Numbered from the stretch's first letter, positions 1 through 8,358 are shown. The stretch is 64,000 bases of DNA from JAJRXR01 sp041402005 (GCA_041402005.1 JAWKTB010000002.1:186001-250000); one strand, 5' to 3'. Notes: generated from the letters alone by a model not told the origin. Numbers and translations: made by a program.

Positions 1-239
1 GCTCGCTGGGCATCGGACTGCTCATCCTGGGCTCGATCGTTCTGTCGCTGCTGCTGGGCGTGGTCGTGGCGGTCTTCGCGGGCTTCGCCGCGGGTCTCGT
101 CGTCGTGGCCTTCGGGTTGGGCTTGTCGATCCTTTTCAACCCGGAGATCTGGTCGGCGTCGCTCCGCGCCCAGGAGCGACACCAGATCGAGCTCGATGAG
201 GCGGAAGAGGACGCCGAGGCCATGCGAGGGCGCCGGTAG
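1..239 (+). CDS. small hydrophobic membrane protein, C-terminal part
   Basis: The reading frame is open from base 3 to a TAG at 237-239, so 78 C-terminal residues are visible and the 5' end lies outside the window. The visible part is two Gly/Val/Leu-rich membrane stretches separated by a short Gly-containing turn, followed by NPEIW and an acidic soluble tail (DEAEEDAEAMRGRR). The end of the second hydrophobic stretch (FGLGLSILFNPEIW) resembles the matching part of the next gene (FSLGMAIVLLANPWNW), so the two are probably paralogues. No enzymatic motif is seen. It heads a run of five small membrane-protein genes on the same strand, with 32 bases to the next start. Function unknown. Confidence 0.6.
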   Translation, partial: SLGIGLLILGSIVLSLLLGVVVAVFAGFAAGLVVVAFGLGLSILFNPEIWSASLRAQERHQIELDEAEEDAEAMRGRR

Positions 240-271
240 ATCGCACGTACGTCCTGTCAAGGAGAATCGTT

Positions 272-721
272 GTGTCATACCAGCACGACAACGACAGCAA
301 CCCGAGACTCAATCGTCGAGCGGGCGTCTCGCTGGGGGCGGGAGAGTGTGAGCGTGTTTCGAGCTCGGGCGGTCTCGAGGAGCAGATCTTCCTCGAATGC
401 AGCGAGGAGTATCGGGCGCCTCGCACGCATTCCGGCGGTGCGAGTGCCGTGGCGATGACGGCGGGTACGGGTGTGGTGTTGATCGTGGGCATCGCGGTCG
501 CCGCGGTGCTGGGGATCGGCCCCGGGATCGTCGCCTTCTCGCTCGGGATGGCCATCGTCCTGCTCGCCAATCCCTGGAACTGGACGCAGCGGGCGCCTCG
601 CGCGTCGCGAACGCAGGGTTCGCGTTGGGATTCGCACGCAAATCCTCGGCGTCGCGGACGACGCCCCGCTCTCCGCGCGCCAAGCCGCACGCCAAAGACG
701 GACCAAGCCACGGCGCAATAA
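272..721 (+). CDS. small membrane protein, unknown function
   Basis: A 149-residue protein. The GTG start at 272 is preceded by a good ribosome binding site (AAGGAGA, six bases before the GTG). Residues 1-60 are polar. Residues about 62-103 form one long or two short Gly/Val/Ile-rich membrane helices ending in NPWNW. The last 45 residues are very rich in Arg, Ser and Thr and look unstructured. The hydrophobic part resembles that of the preceding truncated gene. A competing frame (397-1074) runs through the same DNA and contains the DUF883 gene downstream; I prefer this frame because of its ribosome binding site and membrane segment. No known family is recognised with confidence. Confidence 0.5.
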   Translation: MSYQHDNDSNPRLNRRAGVSLGAGECERVSSSGGLEEQIFLECSEEYRAPRTHSGGASAVAMTAGTGVVLIVGIAVAAVLGIGPGIVAFSLGMAIVLLANPWNWTQRAPRASRTQGSRWDSHANPRRRGRRPALRAPSRTPKTDQATAQ

Positions 722-771
722 CCGCGCCGACGCATCACCGCATTTTCCCTTCAACCAAAAAGGAGATTCCC

Positions 772-1074
772 ATGACGCGTTCTGCAACACAGACCAACGA
801 CCACGCGAGCTTGTCGGACGTCAAGAGCGACGTCGCGACCCTGAAGTCCGACGTCGCCGACCTCGTCGCCGGCCTGGCGCGAGACGGTCGCCACAGCGCC
901 GGCGAGGGCATCCACGCCGCCGGCGAGAAGCTGGGCGAGGTCGCCCAGCACACCAAGGCGACCGCCAAGATGGCGCACACGAAGCTCTCCGACTCCGTGA
1001 GCGAGCGTCCGATCACGTACCTGGCGTTGGCGTTCGGCGCCGGGGCGATCGCGGCCAAGCTGCTGAGCCGGTAA
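772..1074 (+). CDS. ElaB/YqjD/DUF883-like membrane-anchored protein
   Basis: A 100-residue protein with an ATG at 772 and an AAGGAG ribosome binding site seven bases upstream. The N-terminal two thirds are a charged helical or coiled-coil region with heptad-like repeats (DVKSDVATLKSDVADL, residues about 16-31) and Ala/Lys-rich helices. The C-terminus has a single membrane helix introduced by RPITY and containing Gly residues (AFGAGAIAAKLL), which is the usual DUF883 layout. In E. coli, ElaB and YqjD are inner-membrane proteins that associate with ribosomes and are induced in stationary phase and stress; whether that holds here is inference. It is followed four bases later by a YqjE-like gene, matching the familiar yqjD-yqjE pairing. 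Confidence 0.7.
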   Translation: MTRSATQTNDHASLSDVKSDVATLKSDVADLVAGLARDGRHSAGEGIHAAGEKLGEVAQHTKATAKMAHTKLSDSVSERPITYLALAFGAGAIAAKLLSR

Positions 1075-1078
1075 CGTC

Positions 1079-1360
1079 ATGCTCGAGCGCATCGCAGACA
1101 CCTTCGTCGCGGGCGTCGAGCTCCTCGAGGCCGAGGGGCGGGTGGTACGCGACCGCGCCGCCGCCATGATCGGCGGCGCGGCGCTCGCGTTTGCCCTGGG
1201 CGTGATCGGCGTCCTCGGCGCTCTCGCGCTGGCGACGGGGCTGACATGGCTGCTCGCGCGTGAGATCGGCGCCCCCGAGGCCATCTGCGTCGTGGGCGCG
1301 TTGCTCGCGTTCGGCGCGGGATGGGGCGCGTACGAGACGATTCGCCGGCTCAAGACATGA
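1079..1360 (+). CDS. YqjE/phage-holin-like membrane protein
   Basis: A 93-residue protein starting four bases after the DUF883 gene, so probably co-translated. The N-terminal 35 residues form an amphipathic helix rich in Arg and Glu (VELLEAEGRVVRDRAAAM). Two membrane helices follow (about 31-58 and 66-86), and the protein ends with RRLKT. This is the layout of the YqjE (DUF1469) family, which is often annotated as 'phage holin family' although a true holin role is unproven. Its position next to a DUF883 gene supports the YqjE assignment. The family's molecular function is unknown; a link to envelope stress is inferred from the YqjD association. Confidence 0.6.
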   Translation: MLERIADTFVAGVELLEAEGRVVRDRAAAMIGGAALAFALGVIGVLGALALATGLTWLLAREIGAPEAICVVGALLAFGAGWGAYETIRRLKT

Positions 1361-1367
1361 GGTCCAC

Positions 1368-1691
1368 ATGATCCAGGACGCCCGCCAGCACTCGCACCGT
1401 GCCTTCGACACGTACTCAGTTTGCTCCGCGAAGGTCCGCGTTCGCCAGGCGGCCCGGCGAACGCCGCACGCCCCGCCCGGACGGGGGGATTCTGCGAAGG
1501 ATGCGGCGGCGCGTGTCGTCGCCGAGAACCCCGCCGCGACGGCCGCGGTGGCGTTCGCGGTCCTCGCCGCCCTCGGACCTGGGCGACTCCTGCGGGCCGG
1601 GCTCATGGCGGGTCGGCTCGCCTCGCTCGCGATGATCGGATGGCGAGCGTTCGGCCCCGCGTCGGGCGATCATCCGAACACCCGATATTGA
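1368..1691 (+). CDS. small membrane-associated protein following the YqjE-like gene
   Basis: A 107-residue protein. I chose the ATG at 1368, seven bases after the YqjE-like stop; an upstream in-frame start would lie deep within the previous gene. The N-terminal half is basic and Arg/His-rich with no clear domain. Residues about 54-95 (from AENPAATAAVAFAV to AMIGWRAFG) contain one or two Ala/Leu-rich hydrophobic helices. By position it corresponds to the third gene (yqjK-like) of yqjDEK cassettes, but I cannot show sequence homology by eye. It is the last gene before the 450-base leader of the injection-system operon. Confidence 0.5.
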   Translation: MIQDARQHSHRAFDTYSVCSAKVRVRQAARRTPHAPPGRGDSAKDAAARVVAENPAATAAVAFAVLAALGPGRLLRAGLMAGRLASLAMIGWRAFGPASGDHPNTRY

Positions 1692-2141
1692 CGGAGCGCG
1701 CCGCGATCGGTGTTGTGAATATCCGTCCGCGCATGGAGTTGCGCGCGTCGGTGTCGCGTGACGGCTGTGATTTCTTGCGAATCGCTCCCGTTGCGCACAC
1801 CTGAAGTTCAGCACGGGGGACAAAAATCGTCGGGATTCGGTCACAAGAGTCGCCCCACAATGCCTTTACAGGTTGCGCACGGGACACGCCGCCGGGAGGA
1901 GATTGCGTGTGCGAGCGCGTCGTGGGTGCGCATTTGTGATGCAGATGTCGCGCCGAGCGCTCGCACGCAAACAGAGTCCGAATCTTCTCGATATCTTTTT
2001 TCCACCGCTTGATTGTGGATGCGGATGTGGAGGGCGCAGCGCGGACCACTTCGGTATTCTCGCCCGCGCTTTCGGGGGGACCGGGAGATCTGCGCACGGA
2101 GCGCGGCCGCGAACCCCCGTCCCATGTTGAGGGGGCGAGCC
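1692..2141 (+). promoter_or_regulatory. gene-free leader of the injection-system operon
   Basis: This 450-base stretch separates the small membrane-protein cassette from the eCIS operon and holds no convincing gene. It must contain the promoter for a roughly 32-kb operon. I see no confident -35/-10 pair. Weak candidates are TTGACG at 1688-1693, overlapping the upstream stop, and TATCTT at 1992-1997. The clearest structure is the inverted repeat at 1909-1966. A purine-rich GAGGGG eight bases before the sheath ATG at 2142 serves as ribosome binding site. Confidence 0.35.
1909..1966. repeat. 10-bp inverted repeat with inner hairpin
   Basis: The arms GTGCGAGCGC (1909-1918) and GCGCTCGCAC (1957-1966) are perfect inverted repeats 38 bases apart. 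The spacer holds a smaller hairpin, GCAT-TTGTG-ATGC, at 1930-1942. It lies 176 bases before the sheath start. It could be an operator, a structured leader RNA or a terminator of the upstream cassette. A T-run exists at 1995-2000, but it is about 28 bases past the stem, so a classical intrinsic terminator is unlikely. Confidence 0.45.
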
Positions 2142-4748
2142 ATGCCGATCACTCCCACGTATCCGGGTGTGTACGTCGAGGAAGTTCCGAGCGGCGCCCG
2201 GACGATCACGGGCGTGAGCACCTCGATCGCCGCGTTCATCGGGCGCTTCAAGCAGGGCGTGCTGAACACACCGATCCATTTGTACAACCAGGGCGACTTC
2301 GAGCGAGAGCTGGGCGGGCTCGACACGAACAGCGAGGCGGGCTTCGCGATCCAGCAGTTCTTTTTGGGGGGCGGGAGCGAGGCGTACGCGGTGCGCGTCG
2401 CGAACAGGGCCACGGCCTCGACGTTCGATCTCCCGGGCGAGCTGGGTGGCACGGCACTCACGGTCGAGGCAGGCCAGGCCTATCTGCCCAATGACGAGGC
2501 GGAGCACGAGCCGGGCGACTCGGCGGGGCCCAATCCCGGGATCTGGGGGGACATGCTCCGGGTGCGCATCGACTACCCGACGCCGACCTCCAACAGCAGG
2601 TTCAACCTGTATGTCGAACTCATGGCCGAGCGCAACGGGCGACTGACCGTCGTGCGCTCCGAGGAGTTTCTGAATCTGAGCATGACGAGCACGGACGAGG
2701 ACTACGTCCAGAAGGCCGTGAACGACCAGTACACCGGGAGCTCGTATGTGCGGGTCAAGGCCTTCCCGGCCCAGGGACGCCCGAGACAGAACGGGACGCT
2801 GACGACGGCCCTGAATCCCCTCCCGGCGTCCTCGGCGGGGTCCGTCTCGTTCGACGTTTCCATCTTCGACGATTCGGCCTACCCGGCCGGTACACCGTCG
2901 GCGACGGGCAGCGCGACCGTCACGCTCTCGGGCGATCGAGAGTCGATCAGGAAGCAGTTGCAATCGGCGATTCGCGCCTCGAATCCGTCCTCTCGCGCGA
3001 TCGCGGGCGCGACGGTCACGACCGTCGACAACAGTTTCCTCCTCCGCAGCGGCGCGCCGGAAGAGGCCGACGAGGTCATCGTCCTGAGCGGCGGGACGGA
3101 CCTGCTCCTGCGCTCTCTCGGATTTGGCAGTGGCCCGACGGCGCTGCAGGGTCTGCTCTCGGACACGATCGCGGCCGTCGACTTCGGCGCGCTCGCCGGC
3201 GATCTGGACATCACGGTGGCGATCGGCGGCGGGGCCCCGCTGCCCGTGACGGTCAACGTGGATGGCATGGCGGACATGAGCGATCTCGCGTCCGCGCTCC
3301 AGACCGCGATCAGGGCGCAGGGAGACGCCCTGCTCGTGGACGTGATCGTCGTCGCCCGAGAGGGGGCGACGTCCGACACTGGAGAGCTGATCGTCCTGTC
3401 GCCCCAGGGCGCGGTCGTGGTCGACGGCACGAACGCGCCGGACCTAGAGCTCGACCCTGGCTCGGCCGAGGGCCCCGTCAGCGGCGCGCTCTCGTCCGCG
3501 GTGACAAGCGACGCGCTGAACGGGTCAATCGACGTCACGATCGACGGGACCACGCACACGATCGCGGTCGCGAGCGGCGTCACGGCGATTGCCGACAAGG
3601 CGAACGCGCTCGAGACCGCACTCCGCGCGGAGTCGACGGCGGCGGATGACGGGTGGGACCAGGCCGTCGTGGCGGCATTCACGGCCGACGGCGAGGATCA
3701 GTTGGTCATCGTCCCGGGCGAGCCGAACATAAACGTCGCGTTCGCGGCGGCGGCGGTGGATGCGAATACGGCGCTGCTGCTCGGACTGAACGCCGCCTCC
3801 ATCGTCGTCGAGGAGCAGCGGTACGCCCTTGCGGGCGGCGGTGACAGGAATGCGCTGACGTCCGCCGACCTCATTGGCGACCTGGCGTCCAAGACGGGTG
3901 TGTACGCGCTCGAGGATTGTGACATCTTCAACATCCTTTGTATCCCGAGCGCGTCGGCGCTGAGCGTGGGCGGCGATGCCGTCATGACCGCCGCGATCGC
4001 GTACTGCGAGGACCGGCGGGCGATCTTCCTGATGGACCCGGCGCCGGGGGTGAACGATCCCGACAAGATTAGGATCTGGCTCGAGGCAAACGCGACACTC
4101 CGGCACCGCAACGCGGCGCTCTACTTCCCGCGCATCACGATCGCGGACCCGACCAACGGGTATCGCCCGCGGTACATCGCGCCGTGCGGCACGATCGCCG
4201 GGTTGATCGCGAAGACGGACGCAACACGAGGCGTCTGGAAGGCGCCGGCGGGCATCGAGGCCGGGCTGACCGGCGTCAGCAAGCTCAACTACGAGATGAC
4301 CGACGCGGAGAACGGGTCGCTCAACCCGCTCGGGATCAACTGCCTGCGTCGGTTCCCGGTGTACGGGCAGGTCTCGTGGGGAGCGCGTACGCTCGACGGC
4401 GCCGACATCATGGCATCGGAGTGGAAATACCTGCCGGTTCGGCGCACGGCGCTCTACATCCAGGAGTCGTTGTTCCGTGGCACGAAGTGGGCGGTGTTCG
4501 AGCCGAACGATGAGCCGTTGTGGTCGCAGATCCGCGTCTCGGTGACCGCGTTCATGCACCGTCTGTACCGCCAAGGCGCCTTCCAGGGCTCGAGTCCGAA
4601 GCAGGCGTACCTCGTCAAGTGCGATGGTGAGACGACCACGCAGAACGACATCGATCTGGGCATCGTCAACATCGTCGTGGGCTTCCGCCCGCTGAAGGTG
4701 GCCGAGTTCATCATCCTCCAAATCCAGCAGCTTGCAAACTCCGATTGA
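2142..4748 (+). CDS. contractile tail sheath protein with a large repeat insertion
   Basis: An 868-residue phage-tail-like sheath subunit, expected to form the outer contractile tube that drives the inner tube into the target. The start is the ATG at 2142, whose protein opens with MPITPTYPGVYVEE, the classic sheath N-terminus; a longer frame from 2013 adds Arg-rich leader with no homology. The sheath fold is split: residues about 1-230 at the N-terminus and about 590-868 at the C-terminus (FNILCIPSA near 595, then LMDPAP). Between them lie three copies of a module of about 106 residues, each with an xAIRA- or ALRA-type helix (near 278, 388 and 492) and a VIVLSGG-like strand. Afp/PVC sheaths are usually about half this length. 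It is the first gene of the operon and the only sheath gene seen. Confidence 0.93.
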   Translation: MPITPTYPGVYVEEVPSGARTITGVSTSIAAFIGRFKQGVLNTPIHLYNQGDFERELGGLDTNSEAGFAIQQFFLGGGSEAYAVRVANRATASTFDLPGELGGTALTVEAGQAYLPNDEAEHEPGDSAGPNPGIWGDMLRVRIDYPTPTSNSRFNLYVELMAERNGRLTVVRSEEFLNLSMTSTDEDYVQKAVNDQYTGSSYVRVKAFPAQGRPRQNGTLTTALNPLPASSAGSVSFDVSIFDDSAYPAGTPSATGSATVTLSGDRESIRKQLQSAIRASNPSSRAIAGATVTTVDNSFLLRSGAPEEADEVIVLSGGTDLLLRSLGFGSGPTALQGLLSDTIAAVDFGALAGDLDITVAIGGGAPLPVTVNVDGMADMSDLASALQTAIRAQGDALLVDVIVVAREGATSDTGELIVLSPQGAVVVDGTNAPDLELDPGSAEGPVSGALSSAVTSDALNGSIDVTIDGTTHTIAVASGVTAIADKANALETALRAESTAADDGWDQAVVAAFTADGEDQLVIVPGEPNINVAFAAAAVDANTALLLGLNAASIVVEEQRYALAGGGDRNALTSADLIGDLASKTGVYALEDCDIFNILCIPSASALSVGGDAVMTAAIAYCEDRRAIFLMDPAPGVNDPDKIRIWLEANATLRHRNAALYFPRITIADPTNGYRPRYIAPCGTIAGLIAKTDATRGVWKAPAGIEAGLTGVSKLNYEMTDAENGSLNPLGINCLRRFPVYGQVSWGARTLDGADIMASEWKYLPVRRTALYIQESLFRGTKWAVFEPNDEPLWSQIRVSVTAFMHRLYRQGAFQGSSPKQAYLVKCDGETTTQNDIDLGIVNIVVGFRPLKVAEFIILQIQQLANSD

Positions 4749-4796
4749 TCCTTTCCGCAGGGCGCGGGGTAGTGTGCGCCGCGTAGGGAGCATGTC

Positions 4797-5339
4797 ATGT
4801 CACAGTTCAGCGTCAATGCGACTCGCTTTGATCCGTACAAAAACTTCAAGTTCCGGATCAAGTGGGATGGTCGGTACGTGGCGGGTGTCAGCAAGATCGG
4901 CGCGCTCAAGCGCACGACCGAGGTGATCGAGCACCGCGAGGGGGGCGATCCGAGCACGGTGCGTCGCATGCCGGGTCAATCCAAGTACGAGGCGATCACG
5001 CTGGAGCGCGGCGTGACACACGACGTCATGTTCGAGAAGTGGGCGAACAAGGTCTGGGACTATCAGAATGCGCAGGCGGGGGCGGAGCAGCGCGTGATGG
5101 AGGTGTCGCTCAAGGATTTTCGCAAGGACATCATCATCGACCTGTTCAACGAGGCGGGGCAGAAGGTCATCAGCTACAGCGTGTATCGCTGCTGGGTGTC
5201 CGAGTACCAGGCGGTGCCCGAGCTCGACGCGAGCGCGAACGCGGTTGCGATCCAGACCATGAAGCTCGAGAACGAGGGCTGGGTGCGCGACGAGGCGGTC
5301 ACGGAGCCCGAGGAGCCGCAGTTCGATGACCCCACGTAA
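4797..5339 (+). CDS. contractile injection system inner tube protein (gp19-like)
   Basis: A 180-residue protein of the phage T4 gp19/Afp1 tube family. It should stack as hexameric rings into the rigid tube inside the sheath. Family features visible include DPYKNFKFRIKWDG near the N-terminus, a GVSKIGALKR strand, the conserved PGQSKYEAITLERGV stretch and the WVSEYQAVPELDA segment followed by a strand carrying MKLENEGW. I chose the ATG at 4797, with GGAG six bases upstream; the ATG at 4792 is in another frame. Only one tube gene is present, whereas Afp-type loci often have two or three. The acidic tail (EPEEPQFDDPT) overlaps the next gene by 14 bases. Confidence 0.93.
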   Translation: MSQFSVNATRFDPYKNFKFRIKWDGRYVAGVSKIGALKRTTEVIEHREGGDPSTVRRMPGQSKYEAITLERGVTHDVMFEKWANKVWDYQNAQAGAEQRVMEVSLKDFRKDIIIDLFNEAGQKVISYSVYRCWVSEYQAVPELDASANAVAIQTMKLENEGWVRDEAVTEPEEPQFDDPT

Positions 5340-6171
5340 TCGGTACGAGCCCGTCGAGCTGCCGTGCGGCGTCGTCCCGGGCGGCGACGCCGACCGACTC
5401 CGTGTGGGCGTGCGGTCGCTCACCGGCGACGAGGAATGGTTGCTGGCGGATCGGCGTCACGAGTACGCCGCCGTGGTCGCGACGGCACTGCTCGACGTGT
5501 GCGTCGAGGGGCTGCCCGAGGGCGGGTCGGCGGCGCTCTCGGTCGGTGATCGGGAGGCGCTGCTCCTCTCGGTGCGCCGGGCGACTTTCGGCGAGACGGT
5601 GCAGTGCGTGCGCGCGTGCTCATCATGCGGGGAGCAACTCGACCTCGAGTTCGCGATCCGTGACCTGTTGCACCCGGCGTATGGGCGCCGTGGCCCCGTG
5701 TTCGAGGCGGAACTGGGCGGGCACGTGGTGCGCTTCCGGTTGCCGACGGGCGCCGACCAGGAGGCGGCGTCACGGGCGGCGGTCCGCGACGGCGTCGAGC
5801 GGGCGGGCGAGGACCTCATCCGGGCGTGCGTGCTTTCGGTATCGGGGCCCGACGGCGCCGCGACGGCGCGGGATCGGCTCCCGGGCGAGGTCGTGCTCGC
5901 GTTGTCCGGCGAGATCTCGCGGTGCGATCCGCAGGCCGAGCTGACCGTCGTGACGACGTGCGCCGTCTGCGGAGATCCGGTGGAATCGTTGTTCGACTCC
6001 TTCGCGTTCCTGCGCTCCGAGGTCGGGTCGGGACGCGGGCTGCTGACGGAAGTACACCGCCTCGCGTCGTACTACCACTGGTCGGAGCGTGACATCCTGG
6101 CGCTGCCGACGCGTCGGCGCCGGGCGTACCTGTCGTTGCGTGAGGAAGCGCTGGCTGGGGGACGCTCGTGA
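5326..6171 (+). CDS. T4 gp26-like baseplate protein with two CxxC pairs
   Basis: A 281-residue protein overlapping the tube gene by 14 bases. Its position directly after the tube, and its build (acidic N-terminal half, LTGDEEWLL, central Cys-rich part), fit the T4 gp26-like baseplate family found in many eCIS loci. Two CxxC pairs are visible: CSSCGEQ near residue 101 and CAVCGDP near 212. They could bind one zinc ion or form two separate knuckles. The C-terminus (YYHWSERDILALPTRRRRAYL) resembles the end of related baseplate proteins. It is probably structural. The gp26 assignment is from general resemblance and context and should be treated as moderately sure. Confidence 0.6.
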   Translation: MTPRNRYEPVELPCGVVPGGDADRLRVGVRSLTGDEEWLLADRRHEYAAVVATALLDVCVEGLPEGGSAALSVGDREALLLSVRRATFGETVQCVRACSSCGEQLDLEFAIRDLLHPAYGRRGPVFEAELGGHVVRFRLPTGADQEAASRAAVRDGVERAGEDLIRACVLSVSGPDGAATARDRLPGEVVLALSGEISRCDPQAELTVVTTCAVCGDPVESLFDSFAFLRSEVGSGRGLLTEVHRLASYYHWSERDILALPTRRRRAYLSLREEALAGGRS

Positions 6172-7118
6172 GCCGCTTCGCGTCCAACCTGGTGGCGCGA
6201 GGCGTCGGACTCGACTCGGCGTCCTCGACGCTGAGCGCGCGGACGGACCCCGGCTCGCCGGCGCGGGCGGGCCACGCCCCCGGGCCGGTCGCGTTCCGAG
6301 AGAGCGAGGACGAGGGCGACGAGGCGATGGGCAAGCACGAGCCCGGATCGGGTGACGACGAGGTCAAACGTGAATCGAGCGATCACCCCCATTCGCGCGC
6401 CACGATCCCACTCGATGAAGACAAAGAACAGCCGGGGGTCGCACGGCTTGCTCGTGCGCCGGAGGACGAGGGGGACGACACCGCCCGCACGCCTGTTGTC
6501 CTTCGCGCCCGGGAGCCACACGACGAGCCGGGAGAGCCCGGCATGGATGACGTACAGCGGAAGGCCGCAGGCCCGGGCGGCATCGCGTCGGGCACGACCA
6601 GCGTCGCCTCGTCGCTTCGGGGAAAACCAGAGGGTGGCTCGACCCCATCTGCTTTGGCGCCGGCAATCACAGGCGACACCGGGTTTCCCGGCGTTCCAGA
6701 CAAGATGAGCAGCAAGGACCGCGACCCGAACGCGGCGGGGGCGACTTCGGTCGAAGCGCCTCGGGGCGACGACCAAGCGGAGGGGCGGTCTCCCACCCTC
6801 GCTCCAGTCAAGAAGCGGGTCGTCGAAGAACGCGTCATGATCGAGCGCACCGAGCACGGCAGGTATCTGCGTCCGCGTCTGGACCGGGGCGAGATGATCG
6901 AGGCGTCGACGACTCGTGCGACACTGCCGAGCGGAGACGACTCCGACGCAAGATCTCGCGACGGAACGCGATCGCCGATGGCGCCGGGACCGGTCGTCAT
7001 CGAGATCGGCTCGCTGAGCGTAGACCTGTCGGACAGGGCGCCGCCCCGGCGACAGGCTCAGGTGGCGATCGGCTTCGACGAGTACCGCGCACAGCGGTCT
7101 TATGCGGGCGAGATATGA
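6168..7118 (+). CDS. disordered eCIS-associated protein
   Basis: A 316-residue protein. The GTG start at 6168 overlaps the upstream TGA (GTGA), so translation is probably coupled. Most of it is low-complexity sequence rich in Asp, Glu, Pro, Gly, Ser and Arg, without predicted domains. Only the C-terminal 45 residues look ordered, with a short strand motif (VVIEIGSLSVDL) and a final FDEYRAQRSYA. A short 'V.I.IG....' strand near the C-terminus recurs, as I recall, in the variable proteins that precede DUF4255 genes in other eCIS loci. The tail may dock onto the particle while the rest is a flexible arm; that is inference. Function unknown. Confidence 0.6.
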   Translation: MSRFASNLVARGVGLDSASSTLSARTDPGSPARAGHAPGPVAFRESEDEGDEAMGKHEPGSGDDEVKRESSDHPHSRATIPLDEDKEQPGVARLARAPEDEGDDTARTPVVLRAREPHDEPGEPGMDDVQRKAAGPGGIASGTTSVASSLRGKPEGGSTPSALAPAITGDTGFPGVPDKMSSKDRDPNAAGATSVEAPRGDDQAEGRSPTLAPVKKRVVEERVMIERTEHGRYLRPRLDRGEMIEASTTRATLPSGDDSDARSRDGTRSPMAPGPVVIEIGSLSVDLSDRAPPRRQAQVAIGFDEYRAQRSYAGEI

Positions 7119-7121
7119 CCG

Positions 7122-8348
7122 GTGAGCAACTACCAGGCCATCGCAGGGGTCAGCAAGTCGTTGCAGAAGCTGCTGCGCGACCGGATGGAGGCGCCGCCGG
7201 CGGAGGTGACCATCGCGCCGCCCGACGTGCAGATCGGTGGGACGGGAACGAGGCTGAACCTGTATCTGTACTACATCCGCCAGAGCTCGGCGCTGCGGAA
7301 CCAGGAGATCCCGGGCAACGGGCATCCGGCGGCGTACGGCTTTCCGCCTCTTCCCCTCGAGCTGTACTACCTGATCACCGCGGGCGGGGGCGCGGAAGAC
7401 TCACCGGACGCGGACCTGAAGGCGCAGCAGATTCTGGGCGACGCCATGCGCGTCCTGAACGACTACCCCGTGATCACCGACACGCTGACGCTCGTGTCGT
7501 CGGGGACCGGCTCCGATCGGATGCTCGAGCCGGTGCTGCGTGGCGAGCACGAGCAGGTCAAGATCACCTTCGAGCCGCTGACGGTCGACGACCTTTCCAA
7601 GATCTGGACGGCGATGTCGCAATCCAACTTCCGGCGATCGGTCGCATACCAGGTCTCCGTGGTGCAGATCGAGAGCGAGCGCAAGCGAGTCTCACCGGCG
7701 CCGGTCGAATCGCGTGTGATCACGATGCCGCCGTCGGCGCGTCCGGAGATCACGTCGGTGTACGACACCACGGCGGGCGCGGCGCGACGCGACTACCGCC
7801 TCAGGCCGGGCGACAACCTGACGATCGAGGGGCTGAACTTCGGGCGAGCCGGCATCAACCGGGCGTGGGTCGTGTTCAACGACGGGACGCCGAGCAGCGT
7901 CACGCAGGTCGACTCGCGGAAGATCCGCGTGAACGTGCCGGACGCGGACGCAATCCCGCCGGGCCCGACGCGGGTGCGTGTCGAGGTCGAGCTGGTCGCC
8001 GAGTCGGTCCGGGGCGACGGGCTGGAGGGACGCAACCTGGCCGTCACGACGCCCGCCTACCGGGTCGTCTCCAACGAGGCGGTCTTCCAGGTGACGCCGA
8101 TCATCAACACGCTCGCCCTGAACGCGGGCGGCACGACGCTGACCATCGGCGGTGTCCGTCTCTGGGACGTCGACGGCGCGACGAGCGTGATCATCGACGG
8201 GGACGACTGCGAGGTCGATACGTCGACCGCCCCGACGCCGAGCTCGATCAAGGTGAAGGTGAGCGGGCTTGCCGCGGGAGATCACGAGGTCCGGGTCCGG
8301 GTGAACGGGGCGCTCAGCAAATCGAGCGCGACGCTCACCGTGCCGTGA
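7122..8348 (+). CDS. DUF4255/Pvc16-like tail terminator with IPT/TIG-like domains
   Basis: A 408-residue protein with a GTG start at 7122. The N-terminal 190 residues match the DUF4255 (Pvc16_N) family: an initial YQAIAGVSKSLQKLL helix, LNLYLYYI, and the PLPLELYYLITAGG strand. In AFP/PVC particles this family forms the cap that terminates tube and sheath at the distal end. Two beta-sandwich, IPT/TIG-like domains follow, at about residues 207-290 (PEITSVYDTT, GDNLTIEGLNFG) and 325-408 (TPIINTLALNAGG, LTIGGVRLWD). Such Ig-like extensions are not found in the smallest cap proteins. They may decorate the particle apex. It sits three bases after the preceding stop. Confidence 0.85.
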   Translation: MSNYQAIAGVSKSLQKLLRDRMEAPPAEVTIAPPDVQIGGTGTRLNLYLYYIRQSSALRNQEIPGNGHPAAYGFPPLPLELYYLITAGGGAEDSPDADLKAQQILGDAMRVLNDYPVITDTLTLVSSGTGSDRMLEPVLRGEHEQVKITFEPLTVDDLSKIWTAMSQSNFRRSVAYQVSVVQIESERKRVSPAPVESRVITMPPSARPEITSVYDTTAGAARRDYRLRPGDNLTIEGLNFGRAGINRAWVVFNDGTPSSVTQVDSRKIRVNVPDADAIPPGPTRVRVEVELVAESVRGDGLEGRNLAVTTPAYRVVSNEAVFQVTPIINTLALNAGGTTLTIGGVRLWDVDGATSVIIDGDDCEVDTSTAPTPSSIKVKVSGLAAGDHEVRVRVNGALSKSSATLTVP

Positions 8349-8358
8349 TGGGGTTGTC

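Noticed and set aside
2013..2141. N-terminal extension of the sheath gene
   Set aside because: The added 43 residues are Arg-rich, and the family N-terminus begins at the ATG at 2142 with a ribosome binding site.
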